From the NCBI GenBank assembly GCA_964584995.1, contig CAZPCA010000017.1, positions 1 to 28,620 on the forward strand: a stretch of 28,620 bases of DNA. The letters run 5' to 3'. The notes beneath the pieces were generated by a model that did not search any database, had not been told where the DNA came from, and saw only the letters and a list, made by a program, of their open reading frames with translations. A program made the position numbers and the translations under genes. This document shows positions 1-9,081 of the stretch, piece by piece; the stretch's first letter is position 1; each line of letters starts with the position of its first letter. This DNA comes from JAJTFW01 sp964584995 (GTDB lineage Bacteria; Bacteroidota; Bacteroidia; AKYH767-A; OLB10).

Positions 1-3000
1 GCAGCAAGGTCGCATCGCCATCACTGATGGTTTCAGTAGCGGAGGTCAGCAAGGTGGTGTTGATGATGCTGAGCGAATTGCCATTGGGATAACTGCTCCA
101 TACATTGTAACCTGCAGCTGCTGAAGTGGGCTGAGCCGGAAGGGCATTCCAGTTCAATCCAGCCTGACCGAGGGTGGCATTGGAACTGGTCAGGTAAATA
201 GAATTGAGCGTGGTACTCGTACTGCCATTGTCCAGCTGTCCTGTGCATCCCGACTGGCTACGCAGGTAATAACTGTAGGATTGATTGTTGCCGTTGGCAA
301 AGGCATCGGTCCAGGTGGTCTGGTTGAAGTTGCTGACAGAATCGTAAAGCACAAAGCCGGCACCGCTGTTGCGGAAAATCTCGTACTCGTTGAATTCGTC
401 GTTGGAACCAGTAGGGGTGATCCATGTCAATTGTATCTGACCGTTGGGAAGAACGCTTACACAACGCAGGTCTGGATTGTTGACAATGTTACCTTGCCAG
501 GTATAATCTTCGGTGGTAACGTTCGAGCGACTGATACAGCCACTGTTGTCCGTTGTACTCACGCGATGACTGAGCGTGGTATCACAATCCACAATGTTCT
601 GGAAGTAGAGCAGGAGGGCTGTATCACCGAATACCGTCAGTGTCCCCGTGGCATTGTAGGTGGACCAAACGTTGTATTGGCCTCCTGTTACGGTTGCAGG
701 CAAGGGGGTAGATAAGGCGGTCCAGGTAAGATTGGCCGATCCAAGTACCGGTGTTGCAGTAAGGTAAATGGAACTGAGTGTGGCACTCGTAGAGCCATTG
801 TCCAGTTGGCCTGTGCATCCGGATTGGCTGCGCAGGTAATAGCTATACGATTGATTGTTGCCGTTGGCAAAGGCATCGGTCCAGGTGGTCTGGTTGAAAT
901 TGCTGACGGAATCGTAAAGGACAAAACCCGCACCGCTGTTGCGGAATATTTCGTATTCGTTGAATTCGTCATTGGAACCTCCCGGAACAATCCATGTTAG
1001 TTGAATCTGCCCGTTCGGAAGCACATCCACACAACGCAGGTCCGGATTGTTGACGATGTTACCAACGAAGGTGAAGTTGCCTGTTGTGATATTCGAGCGG
1101 CTGATGCAGCCGAAATTGTCATTCACCGTCACCTGATGGGAAAGCGTGGTATCGCAGTCATTGATGGGGTGCTGGTACACCAGCAAAACAGTATCACCGA
1201 TCTGTTGCAGAGTACCTGCTGCGTTGTAGGTGTTGAATACGTTATATTGTCCACCCGTGGTGGTCGCTGGCAAAGGACTGGCAAGTGGCGTCCAGCTAAG
1301 GTTGGCTTGGCCCAGAATACCGGCAGTAGTCAGGAAAATGGAACTTAACGTATTTCCGTTGGTACCGTTGGTCACCTGTCCTGTACATCCGCTTTGTGTG
1401 ACCAGATAGTAAGAATAAGGCTGTGTGTTTCCATTGGCATTGATGTCGGTGAAGGTGTTCAATGCACTGTTGCTCACCGAATCAATAAGGGTAACCCCTG
1501 CACCACCGTTTCGCCATATTTCGTATTCGTTGAAATTCGCGAAGCTGGTAGGGGAGGGATTCTCCCAGGTGAGCTGGATATTGCCGTTGGCCAGCACGCT
1601 TACACAACGCAGTGTCGGATTACCGATGACGTTGCCGACGTAGGTGAAAATATCATTGTCGGCAGAACTGATGGAGGTGCACGGAGCATTGTCGTTCAAC
1701 TCAATCCGGTATTCAAAGGGCACATTACAGGTGGTGATGGTATCCCTGTAGGTAAGGTTATTCGTCGTGCCAATCTGTACATAAGCTCCAACCCCGGTAC
1801 TTCTGCGCATGACACGGTAAGGGCCGGGAGCAGTCCCCAACATCGGGGTATGCATAGCATTCCACGTCAAATCTGCAAAACCTAAATTGGCATTGTTCAC
1901 CGTAAGGTACATGGTGGCCAATGTATCACTGGTACTTCCGTCGGTTTGCAATCCGTCGCATCCAGAAAGTGATTTAAGATAGTAATACCTGGGAGCTCCA
2001 TTCGCGGCAGCACCTATATGGTTGAAACTGGTTGTTGCATAGTTGGTGACCGTTCCCACAAGGTTATAGGGACCCGCTGCAGTAGCCGCATAATACACTT
2101 CGACACCTGCAAAGAAGTTGTTAGGGTCAGGAGGGGCTATCCAGGTGACTTGTACATCGCCGTTGGCTTGTACGGCCAGGCAACGAAGGTCTGGGTTGTC
2201 TATGATATCACCCAGCGAGCTGAACTGGTCCTGGTCTACGGATGATTTAGAGAAACAGGCAGAGGCATCTCCGATATCCACCCTGTATTGAATCAATGTA
2301 TCGCAAAGTACAATGGTATCACGGTAAGTGGTATCGGAAGTTGTACCGATGACCGCCCATGCACCTGGGGGTATACGCCTNNNNNNNNNNCTGTTCACGA
2401 TGTAACTGCCCGTACTGGTCACCGGCAGTGGTCTTCTGAGCGGGTTCCAGTTAAGATCGGCAAAGCCAAGAGTGGCATTGTTCGTGGAAAGTAAAATGGA
2501 GGCCAGGGTGTCGCTGGTGGAGATATCCGTCTCGTCCAGGTTGGTAGCATCGCAACCGGCTACCAGGGTGAGATAGTAATAGTTGACAGTAGCATTGGCA
2601 TTCGCCCCGACGTCGGTAAAGACATTGGCCGCATAATTGCTGACCGCTCCGATTTGTGCATACGGACCATTCCGGTTGATGGAATGATAGATTCTGTATT
2701 CAGAAAAATACTGTGCGGTGTCGATACTCCCAATCCAGCACAAGGCCACATCTCCATTGGCAAGTACCTCTGTGGAGCGCAGCGAGGGAGCAGTGATATT
2801 AGGGACCTGGCTTTGCAGCAGCGCCCCGTCAATATTGGAGCGCGATACACAATTAGCGGCTGAGGTATCAACCACATGAATCCGGTAATTGATGGAGTCA
2901 TTACACACAAAAACGGGATCAAGGTAAGTGGTCGAAGTGGTCGAGTCGATCAATACCCAATTGCCGGAACCGGCGGGAGGCTGCTCTCTGAAAATATAAT

Positions 3001-3408
3001 ATTTCCTCGTAGAACTCGAGGGCAAGGGAGTACGAAGAGGTGTCCAGCTGAGCGAAGCATCAGTACCAACCTGAGAAACCTGGAGGTACATAGTGCTGAT
3101 GGTGTCACTCAGGGGTCTTGCCAAGAGGTCACAGCCGGAACGTGTGGTGATGTAATAGGAAATCGGACCGGCGTTGGCGTTAGCCGTCAAATCATTATAG
3201 GTGAGAACTGTATCGTAGTTGGCGATACTGAAGTTCTTCATGCTGTCGATGAGCGCAAAAGGCCCTCCTGGTCCAGCCAGAGAGCGGTAGATATAGAAAG
3301 CTTTGAAGAACTGGTTGGTATCCACTTCTCCCGTGTCGATAGGAGGCAAGAAGGTCAGATTGACATTGCCATTGGCTTGCACATCCGCACACTTCATCCG
3401 GGCTTTGC
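1..3408 (-). repeat. Tandem coding repeat, at least six units of about 570-594 bp (paired Fn3-like modules)
   Basis: An equivalent cysteine-codon region recurs with its right end near 250, 820, 1390, 1963, 2557 and 3136. Spacings are 570, 570, 573, 594 (including the ten-N gap) and 579 bp, all multiples of three. The two most C-terminal visible units are closest: 281-328 and 851-898 are identical over 48 bases, and many differences around them fall in third codon positions. Each unit encodes a strand-rich pair of modules with recurring Leu-Arg-Cys, Asn-Gly and Ser-Gly-Cys landmarks. The array continues beyond the left edge. Confidence 0.85.
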
Positions 3409-4798
3409 CCACAGGCGGAGGAGCTACAACAACAATGGTCAGCGTGTTGAAATTTACCGCAGGCGATGGGCAGAAATTGTCATACACCTTCAATACGAAG
3501 TTATAGGTGCTGGAGAGGTTCACGCAGCCCACATTTTTAGGAAGATGATTGCAGTCTGTGATCCAGCGGAACCTGGTTTGCAGGGTAAGGGGGAAAAAAT
3601 TGGTCTGGATAGGAGGGATGGTATCGATCAATGGGGGATCGAGCGTAGCGCAAGGCGGGAATGGACATCCGGCAGATGAATTCGTGAAGTTGGTGCCAAA
3701 CTGCGAGCCGGAGGCCGAAAGGCTCAAACTTTGGCTGGGATAATTCGGGGCAGTGGATGCACTGGCAGGTAGGGATTCGAAGTCGAACGCCACCAAGGTG
3801 ATATCGACGGTGTCTCCTGCAAATACCGTATCGATAATTGCGTTCAGCGGGTTGCCCAAAAGATCCTGTACATCGGGAGGGGTGTTGTAGACGGTTGTAG
3901 GAGTTGTCGGGGGCTGACTAATGATGCAATTGTTCAGCAGCGCAATCTGAATTTCACGGAAAATCTCTGCCACCTTGATCCCGCACTTGTAGGCCGTCAC
4001 TTTGGTCACCGTTACGAAGGCACCAGGAGTGAAGGAAGTGAAGGTCACCACGCCGGTCTGAAAATTCATCACCGGTGCCACGTTCAAAGGGTTTTGAGCT
4101 GGACCCGGCAAGGGGCTGGTGGCTGAGTATCCGCCGGCAAAAGGATAATTGGTTCCCGGGAAGCCGTTTTGCAATGGATTTCCCCAGGAATAAACGAGGG
4201 AGTCCAGCTCAAGGTCAATGGCGTTGTGGTTGTAGGAAGTTTCGTTACGCGTACAGGTTCCCAATTGTGGCTTCTCCGCAAATTGTGGAGAAGAATCAAA
4301 GCAGGGATTCGTGTTGGTCGCGTTATAGGGGTACATGAAAGCCCGCAAGGTGAAATCACCGGCTCCGGCGCCCAGATTAGTAATGGCCCCATTCCTGCAG
4401 CAGTCGTTGTAATAGAAAAACCAACCGGTAGCCGGTGGAACACCTGTAATGAGGATGGGCGCAGACTGGTAGATATACTCCTGCACCGCGTTCGCCAGTC
4501 CGAGAGGGTTAGCACAGGTCGGACAGCCGGGGCCGACGGGAGAGATATCCGTCAACGATACCTGTGGGCAAAGAATACCGCCCCCCCAGCCGGGTGCATT
4601 GGTAGTTAGTGTTACGGAACCCGGACCTGGAATACCATTGCAGTCCCTGTACAACTTCACTTTAAAAACAAAGCGACCCGTATTGGGACCGGTCTTTATG
4701 CAGTCCCAGGTCACCTCGCCACCCATAAGGTGGGATGCGATGGATGTCCGTGTCCCCGCCAAAAGCAGTAGACATAGAACGATAAGTAATTTTTTCAT
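1..4798 (-). CDS. Giant T9SS-type surface protein, N-terminal part (3' end outside window)
   Basis: The frame starts at the ATG at 4798 and stays open to the left edge, so more than 1590 codons are present and the C-terminus is missing. The N-terminus is a signal peptide (MKKLLIVLCLLLLAG, likely cleavage after SIA) followed at once by SHLMGGEVTWDC. That motif, followed by KLYRDCNG, typifies large Bacteroidota proteins that usually end in a gliding-motility/T9SS sorting domain. The head (about residues 20-460) is rich in Cys, Asn and Pro. From about 3408 downward there are at least six tandem modules of about 190-198 residues, each with two fibronectin-III-like halves (for example NGQIQLTW and EYEIFRNSGAGF). 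A ten-N gap lies inside the third module from the N-terminus; frame is the same on both sides. Likely role: secreted or cell-surface adhesin or structural protein. Family assignment is firm, function is inferred, and the expected C-terminal sorting signal cannot be seen. Confidence 0.88.
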   Translation of the reverse strand, partial: MKKLLIVLCLLLLAGTRTSIASHLMGGEVTWDCIKTGPNTGRFVFKVKLYRDCNGIPGPGSVTLTTNAPGWGGGILCPQVSLTDISPVGPGCPTCANPLGLANAVQEYIYQSAPILITGVPPATGWFFYYNDCCRNGAITNLGAGAGDFTLRAFMYPYNATNTNPCFDSSPQFAEKPQLGTCTRNETSYNHNAIDLELDSLVYSWGNPLQNGFPGTNYPFAGGYSATSPLPGPAQNPLNVAPVMNFQTGVVTFTSFTPGAFVTVTKVTAYKCGIKVAEIFREIQIALLNNCIISQPPTTPTTVYNTPPDVQDLLGNPLNAIIDTVFAGDTVDITLVAFDFESLPASASTAPNYPSQSLSLSASGSQFGTNFTNSSAGCPFPPCATLDPPLIDTIPPIQTNFFPLTLQTRFRWITDCNHLPKNVGCVNLSSTYNFVLKVYDNFCPSPAVNFNTLTIVVVAPPPVGKARMKCADVQANGNVNLTFLPPIDTGEVDTNQFFKAFYIYRSLAGPGGPFALIDSMKNFSIANYDTVLTYNDLTANANAGPISYYITTRSGCDLLARPLSDTISTMYLQVSQVGTDASLSWTPLRTPLPSSSTRKYYIFREQPPAGSGNWVLIDSTTSTTYLDPVFVCNDSINYRIHVVDTSAANCVSRSNIDGALLQSQVPNITAPSLRSTEVLANGDVALCWIGSIDTAQYFSEYRIYHSINRNGPYAQIGAVSNYAANVFTDVGANANATVNYYYLTLVAGCDATNLDETDISTSDTLASILLSTNNATLGFADLNWNPLRRPLPVTSTGSYIVNXXXXRRIPPGAWAVIGTTSDTTYRDTIVLCDTLIQYRVDIGDASACFSKSSVDQDQFSSLGDIIDNPDLRCLAVQANGDVQVTWIAPPDPNNFFAGVEVYYAATAAGPYNLVGTVTNYATTSFNHIGAAANGAPRYYYLKSLSGCDGLQTDGSTSDTLATMYLTVNNANLGFADLTWNAMHTPMLGTAPGPYRVMRRSTGVGAYVQIGTTNNLTYRDTITTCNVPFEYRIELNDNAPCTSISSADNDIFTYVGNVIGNPTLRCVSVLANGNIQLTWENPSPTSFANFNEYEIWRNGGAGVTLIDSVSNSALNTFTDINANGNTQPYSYYLVTQSGCTGQVTNGTNGNTLSSIFLTTAGILGQANLSWTPLASPLPATTTGGQYNVFNTYNAAGTLQQIGDTVLLVYQHPINDCDTTLSHQVTVNDNFGCISRSNITTGNFTFVGNIVNNPDLRCVDVLPNGQIQLTWIVPGGSNDEFNEYEIFRNSGAGFVLYDSVSNFNQTTWTDAFANGNNQSYSYYLRSQSGCTGQLDNGSTSATLSSIYLTATPVLGSANLTWTALSTPLPATVTGGQYNVWSTYNATGTLTVFGDTALLLYFQNIVDCDTTLSHRVSTTDNSGCISRSNVTTEDYTWQGNIVNNPDLRCVSVLPNGQIQLTWITPTGSNDEFNEYEIFRNSGAGFVLYDSVSNFNQTTWTDAFANGNNQSYSYYLRSQSGCTGQLDNGSTSTTLNSIYLTSSNATLGQAGLNWNALPAQPTSAAAGYNVWSSYPNGNSLSIINTTLLTSATETISDGDATLL
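2391..2400. other. Assembly gap (10 N) inside the giant surface protein
   Basis: Ten Ns interrupt a repeat unit. The reading frame is the same on both sides, so the placeholder happens to preserve frame. The unit spanning it is 594 bp against 570-579 bp for the others, so little or no sequence is likely missing, but the true length is unknown. Confidence 0.95.
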
Positions 4799-4822
4799 TG
4801 GATGGGATAAACGCGTGAACCC

Positions 4823-4853
4823 CAAACTTAGGAAAAAATCACGTACGTAGCAA
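4823..4853 (-). promoter_or_regulatory. Bacteroidota-type promoter of the giant surface protein
   Basis: On the minus strand the -7 element TAAGTTTG (4830-4823) fits TAnnTTTG exactly. A -33 TTG (4853-4851) lies 20 bases upstream, the expected spacing. The start ATG at 4798 lies 24 bases beyond the -7 element, giving a leader of roughly 18 bases. The -33 element sits just past the stop of the M16 gene, so the giant gene probably has its own transcript. Confidence 0.65.
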
Positions 4854-4856
4854 CGC

Positions 4857-6140
4857 CTATTTTCCGGCAATTACCTCTGTGAAATCCCTCTCCTGAAGGT
4901 ACTTTTCAGCACAGTACCGAATCTGATCGGCAGTAACGGACTGGATGGCAAACAGCTGCTTGTTTAAGTAGCTGCTATCCAGGTTGTTAAGATGAAGCAT
5001 CTTCTGCTTTTCTGCCAATGCGAAAGGACCGTCGAGGCTGCGTTGAATAGCACCTGTCATGTAGTTTTTCACCAGCGTCAGTTCTCCCTCAGGAACTGCT
5101 TCTTCGCGCAGCCTTTTGAGCTCATGGTAAATTTCCCCAACAGCGGCCTCCCTCACATCAGCGCCGACTTCGGTGGCAATGAAGAAATAACCATCCAGGT
5201 GCTGACTGACTACCCCAGAGCCTATGCCATAGGTATATCCCTTGTCTTCACGGATATTGCTCATTAGCCTTGAGCCGAAATATCCACCCAAAATGGTGTT
5301 TAAAACACTGAAAGTAAAATAGTCAGGGTGCTTTCTCCGGAAAAGTCGACGTCCAATCCTGATGGCCGACTGCATGGCATCCGGCTTCGGCACGAAAACT
5401 TTTTGCGGGCCGGGGAGAGAACTGCTGAAATCCGGCAGTTCCGATGGGTTAAATCCGGCTTCATCGATAAAATGGAGGATCCGCTGTACCGTGTTTTTGC
5501 CGGGTAGTCCGGAAACAAATACGGCTTTCAAGCCGCCTTTGTACCTTTTGCTATGGAACTCCTTCAGGTTTTCGGTGGTGATGGTGTCGTAATGCTCGGG
5601 CTGTAAAACACGACCGTAGGGGTGCTGTTCGCCAAAGAGCGTACTGAAGAATGCACGTCTGGCAAGGACATCAACCTTATTGAGTTGCACCGCCAGGCGT
5701 TGTTTTCCCTGTATGCTGTATGTCTCGATTTCTTTGGCAGGATACGCAGGATGCAACAGTAGGTCTGCCACATACGGCAATGTCTGGTCAACAAATTTAT
5801 TGAGCGAATACAGCGTGATGCCTGCATAGTCAGGAGTGCTCTCGGTTTGAAAATAAGCACCGTAATAGTCGAGTGCTTCGGCGAGTTCTGCAGAGGTGTA
5901 GTTCGTGGTTCCTTCGTCGAGCAGCTCGTTCGCTGCAGAGGCGAGCAAGGGTATTTCGGAGGAAAGATTGCCGGCTGAAAAAACAAATTCGATTTTCACC
6001 ACCTCCTGAGTACCGGAATGGATGACAAACACCGGAATGCCCTGTTGGGTGATATGCTTCTCGGCATCGGGGAAATGAAAGTCTGCCGGGGTGGCAATGC
6101 CAGGCGCATGAAGTCGATCGGGATGGTTAGTGTGCTGCAT
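4857..6140 (-). CDS. M16-family peptidase-like protein, non-catalytic subunit
   Basis: A 427-residue protein of the M16B (processing-peptidase-like) family. It has no HxxEH zinc motif: the corresponding N-terminal region (near LLASAANELLDEG) lacks the histidines. It keeps the C-terminal signature of the inactive partner, with SRLMSNIREDKGYTYG at about residues 290-305, including the conserved Arg297/Tyr304 type pair that helps bind substrate. Its start overlaps the end of the catalytic gene by 14 bp, so the two are very likely translationally coupled and form a heterodimer, as known for two-subunit bacterial M16B peptidases. No signal peptide is evident, so it is probably cytoplasmic. The substrate cannot be told from sequence. 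Confidence 0.9.
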   Translation of the reverse strand: MQHTNHPDRLHAPGIATPADFHFPDAEKHITQQGIPVFVIHSGTQEVVKIEFVFSAGNLSSEIPLLASAANELLDEGTTNYTSAELAEALDYYGAYFQTESTPDYAGITLYSLNKFVDQTLPYVADLLLHPAYPAKEIETYSIQGKQRLAVQLNKVDVLARRAFFSTLFGEQHPYGRVLQPEHYDTITTENLKEFHSKRYKGGLKAVFVSGLPGKNTVQRILHFIDEAGFNPSELPDFSSSLPGPQKVFVPKPDAMQSAIRIGRRLFRRKHPDYFTFSVLNTILGGYFGSRLMSNIREDKGYTYGIGSGVVSQHLDGYFFIATEVGADVREAAVGEIYHELKRLREEAVPEGELTLVKNYMTGAIQRSLDGPFALAEKQKMLHLNNLDSSYLNKQLFAIQSVTADQIRYCAEKYLQERDFTEVIAGK

Positions 6141-7362
6141 GGTAGCGGAGGATGGAACAGTTTTCTTTGGTCAGAACTTCGCGGGCTATCCGCATGATGT
6201 GATCGGCTGTTACTTCAGCGTATTTCTCCTGCAGGCTGTTGCAGAGGGAAGCATCGCCAAGAAGCTCATAGTATGCCAGGTTGAGGGCTTTGTTGGCAAT
6301 GCCCATTTCGGAGAAGGCGTTGGATGCCTCTGCTTTGTTCTTCACTTTGGTGAGTTCCCTTTCGGTGATGTCTGTTTTTACCTTCTCTAACTCCACCGCA
6401 ATGGCGTCTTCCACTTCCTGCATGGCCACACCCTGAACTATCCTGGCTTCGAGGTAGAGCAGACTGGCGTCCAGGTCGCCGAGCATGTAAAAGCTGATGT
6501 CTGTGCACAGTTGCTGCTCTTTCACCAGCGACTGATAGAGACGCGATGATTTTCCGCGGGATAAAATATCACTCAGGAGATCCGTAGCATAGAAATCCTC
6601 ATGCGCTCTTGAACAACAATGCCAGGTCATATACAGATGAGTGTTGGGTACAGAGGCGTGAACTTCTTCCTCCCGGAGTTCTTTCTGCTGAGGCTCAGCA
6701 GGCAACTGACGGAGGGGGATTTGTACGGAAGGAATACCACCGAACCATTTTTCTGACAATTCCCTCGCCCTGGCTATGCTGCAATTGCCCGCAATGCTCA
6801 GAATCGCATTGTTGGGCGCATACCACTTTTTAAAAAACGATTTGACATCCTCCAGGGTAGCTTCTTCGATATGTGAGATGTCTTTGCCAATGGTGGCCCA
6901 GCGGTAAGGGTGTACCTTGTAAGAGAGGGGCCGTAATTTCAGCCATACGTCTCCGTAAGGCTGGTTCAGGTAGCGCTGCTTGAACTCCTCTATGACGACC
7001 GATCGTTGTACTTCCAGGCTCTTTTCCGTAAAGGCAAGGCTCAGCATACGGTCGCTTTCAAGCCAGAAGCCGGTTTCAAGGTTTTGAACAGGGATGGTGA
7101 GGTAGTAATTGGTGATGTCGTTATTCGTGAAAGCATTGTTTTCACCACCTGCAAGTTGCAAGGGTTCGTCATAGCTGGGGATGTTGACAGACCCCCCGAA
7201 CATAAGGTGTTCAAAGAGGTGTGCGAAGCCGGTCCTGTGCTCGTCTTCGTCGCGTGCCCCGACTTTATAGAGAATATTCATCGCCACCAAAGGGGTGGAC
7301 GTGTCTTCGTGTACGAGTACGACAAGTCCGTTGTCTAATGTGAATCGTTCAAATTGTATCAT
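6127..7362 (-). CDS. M16-family zinc peptidase, catalytic subunit
   Basis: A 411-residue M16 peptidase. The inverted zinc motif HxxEH is present as HLFEH at residues 48-52 (His48, Glu51, His52). The distal glutamate ligand is in VVIEEFKQRY at about residues 122-131, a normal distance. The downstream gene encodes the matching inactive subunit and overlaps by 14 bp. The upstream nitronate monooxygenase-like gene ends 35 bases away on the same strand, consistent with one operon. The N-terminus (MIQFERFTLDNGL) begins directly with the first strand of the fold and has no export signal. Predicted to cleave peptides within the clamshell formed with its partner. Confidence 0.93.
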   Translation of the reverse strand: MIQFERFTLDNGLVVLVHEDTSTPLVAMNILYKVGARDEDEHRTGFAHLFEHLMFGGSVNIPSYDEPLQLAGGENNAFTNNDITNYYLTIPVQNLETGFWLESDRMLSLAFTEKSLEVQRSVVIEEFKQRYLNQPYGDVWLKLRPLSYKVHPYRWATIGKDISHIEEATLEDVKSFFKKWYAPNNAILSIAGNCSIARARELSEKWFGGIPSVQIPLRQLPAEPQQKELREEEVHASVPNTHLYMTWHCCSRAHEDFYATDLLSDILSRGKSSRLYQSLVKEQQLCTDISFYMLGDLDASLLYLEARIVQGVAMQEVEDAIAVELEKVKTDITERELTKVKNKAEASNAFSEMGIANKALNLAYYELLGDASLCNSLQEKYAEVTADHIMRIAREVLTKENCSILRYHAAH

Positions 7363-7397
7363 GCGCGTGGTAAGAGGTCACTGATAGGGTGAGTACA

Positions 7398-8339
7398 TTA
7401 AAGTGATGAAAGTTTTTTCCGTGTGAGTTCGAACTCTGTCCAAATCTCCTTTACTATTACGGCTGCCGGTTGAATGCGCTGGAAACTGGAGGCGATCTGT
7501 CCGATTTCCAGCTCGCCTTCGTCCATGTCGCCTTCGAACATTCCTTTCTTGGCCCTTGCGCGTCCAAGCAACTGTTGAAGTTCTTCTGCGCTGGCGCCCC
7601 GCGCCTCGGCAGCCGCTATGTCCTGAAAGAACTTGTTTTTAATTAAGCGTACCGGCGTGAGCTGTTTGAGCGAGAGCTGGGTGTCTCCCTCACCGACATG
7701 GATGACCTTTTGCTTGAAGTTCTCGTGGGCGGAGGATTCCTCGGAGGCTACAAAGCGTGATCCGATCTGAACACCCTCGGCTCCCAAAGCGAAGGCTGCG
7801 AGCATGGCTCTGCCGCTGGCAATACCGCCAGCCGCCAGCAATGGAAGGTCCACAGCATCGCGGATTTGCGGTAGGAGGCAAAGAGTGGTAGTCTCTTCGC
7901 GACCATTATGACCGCCCGCCTCAAAACCTTCCGCAACAATGGCATCAACCCCCGCTGCGGCACATTTTTTTGCAAACTTCGTATTGGCGACTACGTGCAC
8001 CACGGTGATGCCCTGCTCCTTCAGTTTTCCCGTCCATGTGGCCGGATTTCCTGCAGAAGTGAAAACCACAGGTATCTTTTCTTCAATGATGATCTGGATG
8101 TGTTCCTGGATGTTCGGGTAGAGTAGTGGGATGTTCACACCGAAGGGTTTGCCCGTAGCTATTTTGCATTTCCGAATCTGCTCGCGCAGCACATCGGGAT
8201 ACATGGAGCCCGCGCCGAGAAGGCCCAGTCCGCCGGCATTGCTAACAGCACTGGCTAACCGCCAACCGCTGCACCATATCATTCCTGCCTGTACTATAGG
8301 AAGTTCGATTTTTAGTATTTCCGTGATTCTGTTTTGCAT
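7398..8339 (-). CDS. Nitronate monooxygenase / FabK-like FMN-dependent oxidoreductase
   Basis: A 313-residue TIM-barrel flavoprotein of the 2-nitropropane dioxygenase/FabK family. The N-terminal PIVQAGM, the GGLGLLGAGSM segment, the substrate-side EGFEAGGHNG and the FMN-phosphate motifs LAAGGIASG and GAEGVQIGSRF are all in the usual order. Members either oxidise alkyl nitronates or reduce enoyl-ACP; sequence alone does not settle which, although AGGHNGR is common to both groups. It lies 12 bases downstream of the SanA-like gene and 35 bases upstream of the M16 pair, all on the minus strand. Family confident, substrate uncertain. Confidence 0.85.
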   Translation of the reverse strand: MQNRITEILKIELPIVQAGMIWCSGWRLASAVSNAGGLGLLGAGSMYPDVLREQIRKCKIATGKPFGVNIPLLYPNIQEHIQIIIEEKIPVVFTSAGNPATWTGKLKEQGITVVHVVANTKFAKKCAAAGVDAIVAEGFEAGGHNGREETTTLCLLPQIRDAVDLPLLAAGGIASGRAMLAAFALGAEGVQIGSRFVASEESSAHENFKQKVIHVGEGDTQLSLKQLTPVRLIKNKFFQDIAAAEARGASAEELQQLLGRARAKKGMFEGDMDEGELEIGQIASSFQRIQPAAVIVKEIWTEFELTRKKLSSL

Positions 8340-8351
8340 GCGTTTGAAATT

Positions 8352-8954
8352 CTATCTGCCCTCATCAGCTTTCCATACTGCGATTCTCGCTTTGATTCTC
8401 GCTCCGAATTCGCGGAAATAAAACCAGCGCGGAATTCCATCCGGAAAACCTCCGGCTTCCACACCCCAGGCATTGATGCAGAGGTGGTGGGCTATCCAAA
8501 GGGTGCGGTGCAAATGTAATGGCTGTGAAATCAATACGACAGAGCGGGAACCGAAATTCTTTTTAAAGTAATTCAAACTGGCCCTGGTGTTTCGGCTGCC
8601 TCTGTCTAACACGCAAACACTGTCCGGTACGCCTCTTTGTCGAAGAGCCGCAAGCATGTCGTCGGCCTCATGGTAGTACCACCCGTCATCGTATCCACTG
8701 AGAATCAGTTTGCTGTGTTTGTGTTGTTTCCAAAAATCAGCGGCAGCATCCATCCTGCCTAAAAATGCATAGTTGGGAACAGCCCCGTTGGGATAATGGC
8801 GTCCAGCTCCTGGAACCAACACGTAGTGAATGGTGTCGGTGCGAACCTCCTGCGATAAATGTGTTTTTCCGAACCGGTAAATATCCAGATAGTTCAATGC
8901 GCCGAGGAAAAGGAAAAACACCAGGAATTTGAAAAGTACCCTAAGGAATCTCAT
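8352..8954 (-). CDS. SanA/YdcF-like DUF218 envelope protein
   Basis: A protein of about 200 residues with one N-terminal membrane segment (FLRVLFKFLVFFLFLGALNY) followed by a DUF218 domain: VLVPGAG, a segment KLILSGYDDGWYYHEADDM, then DRGSRNTRASLNYFKK and VVLISQPLHLHRTLWIA. This matches the SanA type, linked in other bacteria to envelope barrier function. The open frame extends to a TTG at 8999, but the ATG at 8954 gives the expected start and lies just after a -7 element at 8960-8967. It heads a minus-strand cluster with the flavoprotein and M16 genes. The exact biochemical activity is unknown. Confidence 0.8.
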   Translation of the reverse strand: MRFLRVLFKFLVFFLFLGALNYLDIYRFGKTHLSQEVRTDTIHYVLVPGAGRHYPNGAVPNYAFLGRMDAAADFWKQHKHSKLILSGYDDGWYYHEADDMLAALRQRGVPDSVCVLDRGSRNTRASLNYFKKNFGSRSVVLISQPLHLHRTLWIAHHLCINAWGVEAGGFPDGIPRWFYFREFGARIKARIAVWKADEGR

Positions 8955-8959
8955 CGCCG

Positions 8960-8967
8960 CAAAAGTA
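8960..8967 (-). promoter_or_regulatory. -7 promoter element before the SanA-like gene
   Basis: On the minus strand TACTTTTG fits TAnnTTTG and ends six bases before the ATG at 8954. Transcription would start at or next to the start codon, giving a leaderless or near-leaderless message. No clear -33 TTG lies at the proper spacing, so the call rests on the -7 element. Confidence 0.45.
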
Positions 8968-9081
8968 CGGAAACTTGTGCGGAGTCGGTCCGTCAACAAG
9001 ACTTAAAAAGAGCAGATGCGATCTCTTACACACTACTCCTTAAGCCCTAACTGATGACAAAGATGTACTTTTACACCTGCC

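Noticed and set aside
281..1885. Several plus-strand frames with similar translations at 570-bp intervals
   Set aside because: They look like a repeat family only because the minus-strand protein repeats; they are its antisense.
1..3408. Regular repeats as a possible CRISPR array or other DNA-level repeat
   Set aside because: The period is 570-594 bp, always a multiple of three, and conservation follows the protein; no short identical repeats with unique spacers.
2876..3679. A 267-codon plus-strand frame opposite the giant protein
   Set aside because: Antisense shadow of the long minus-strand coding frame; its translation has no recognisable domain, and the repeats make sense only on the minus strand.
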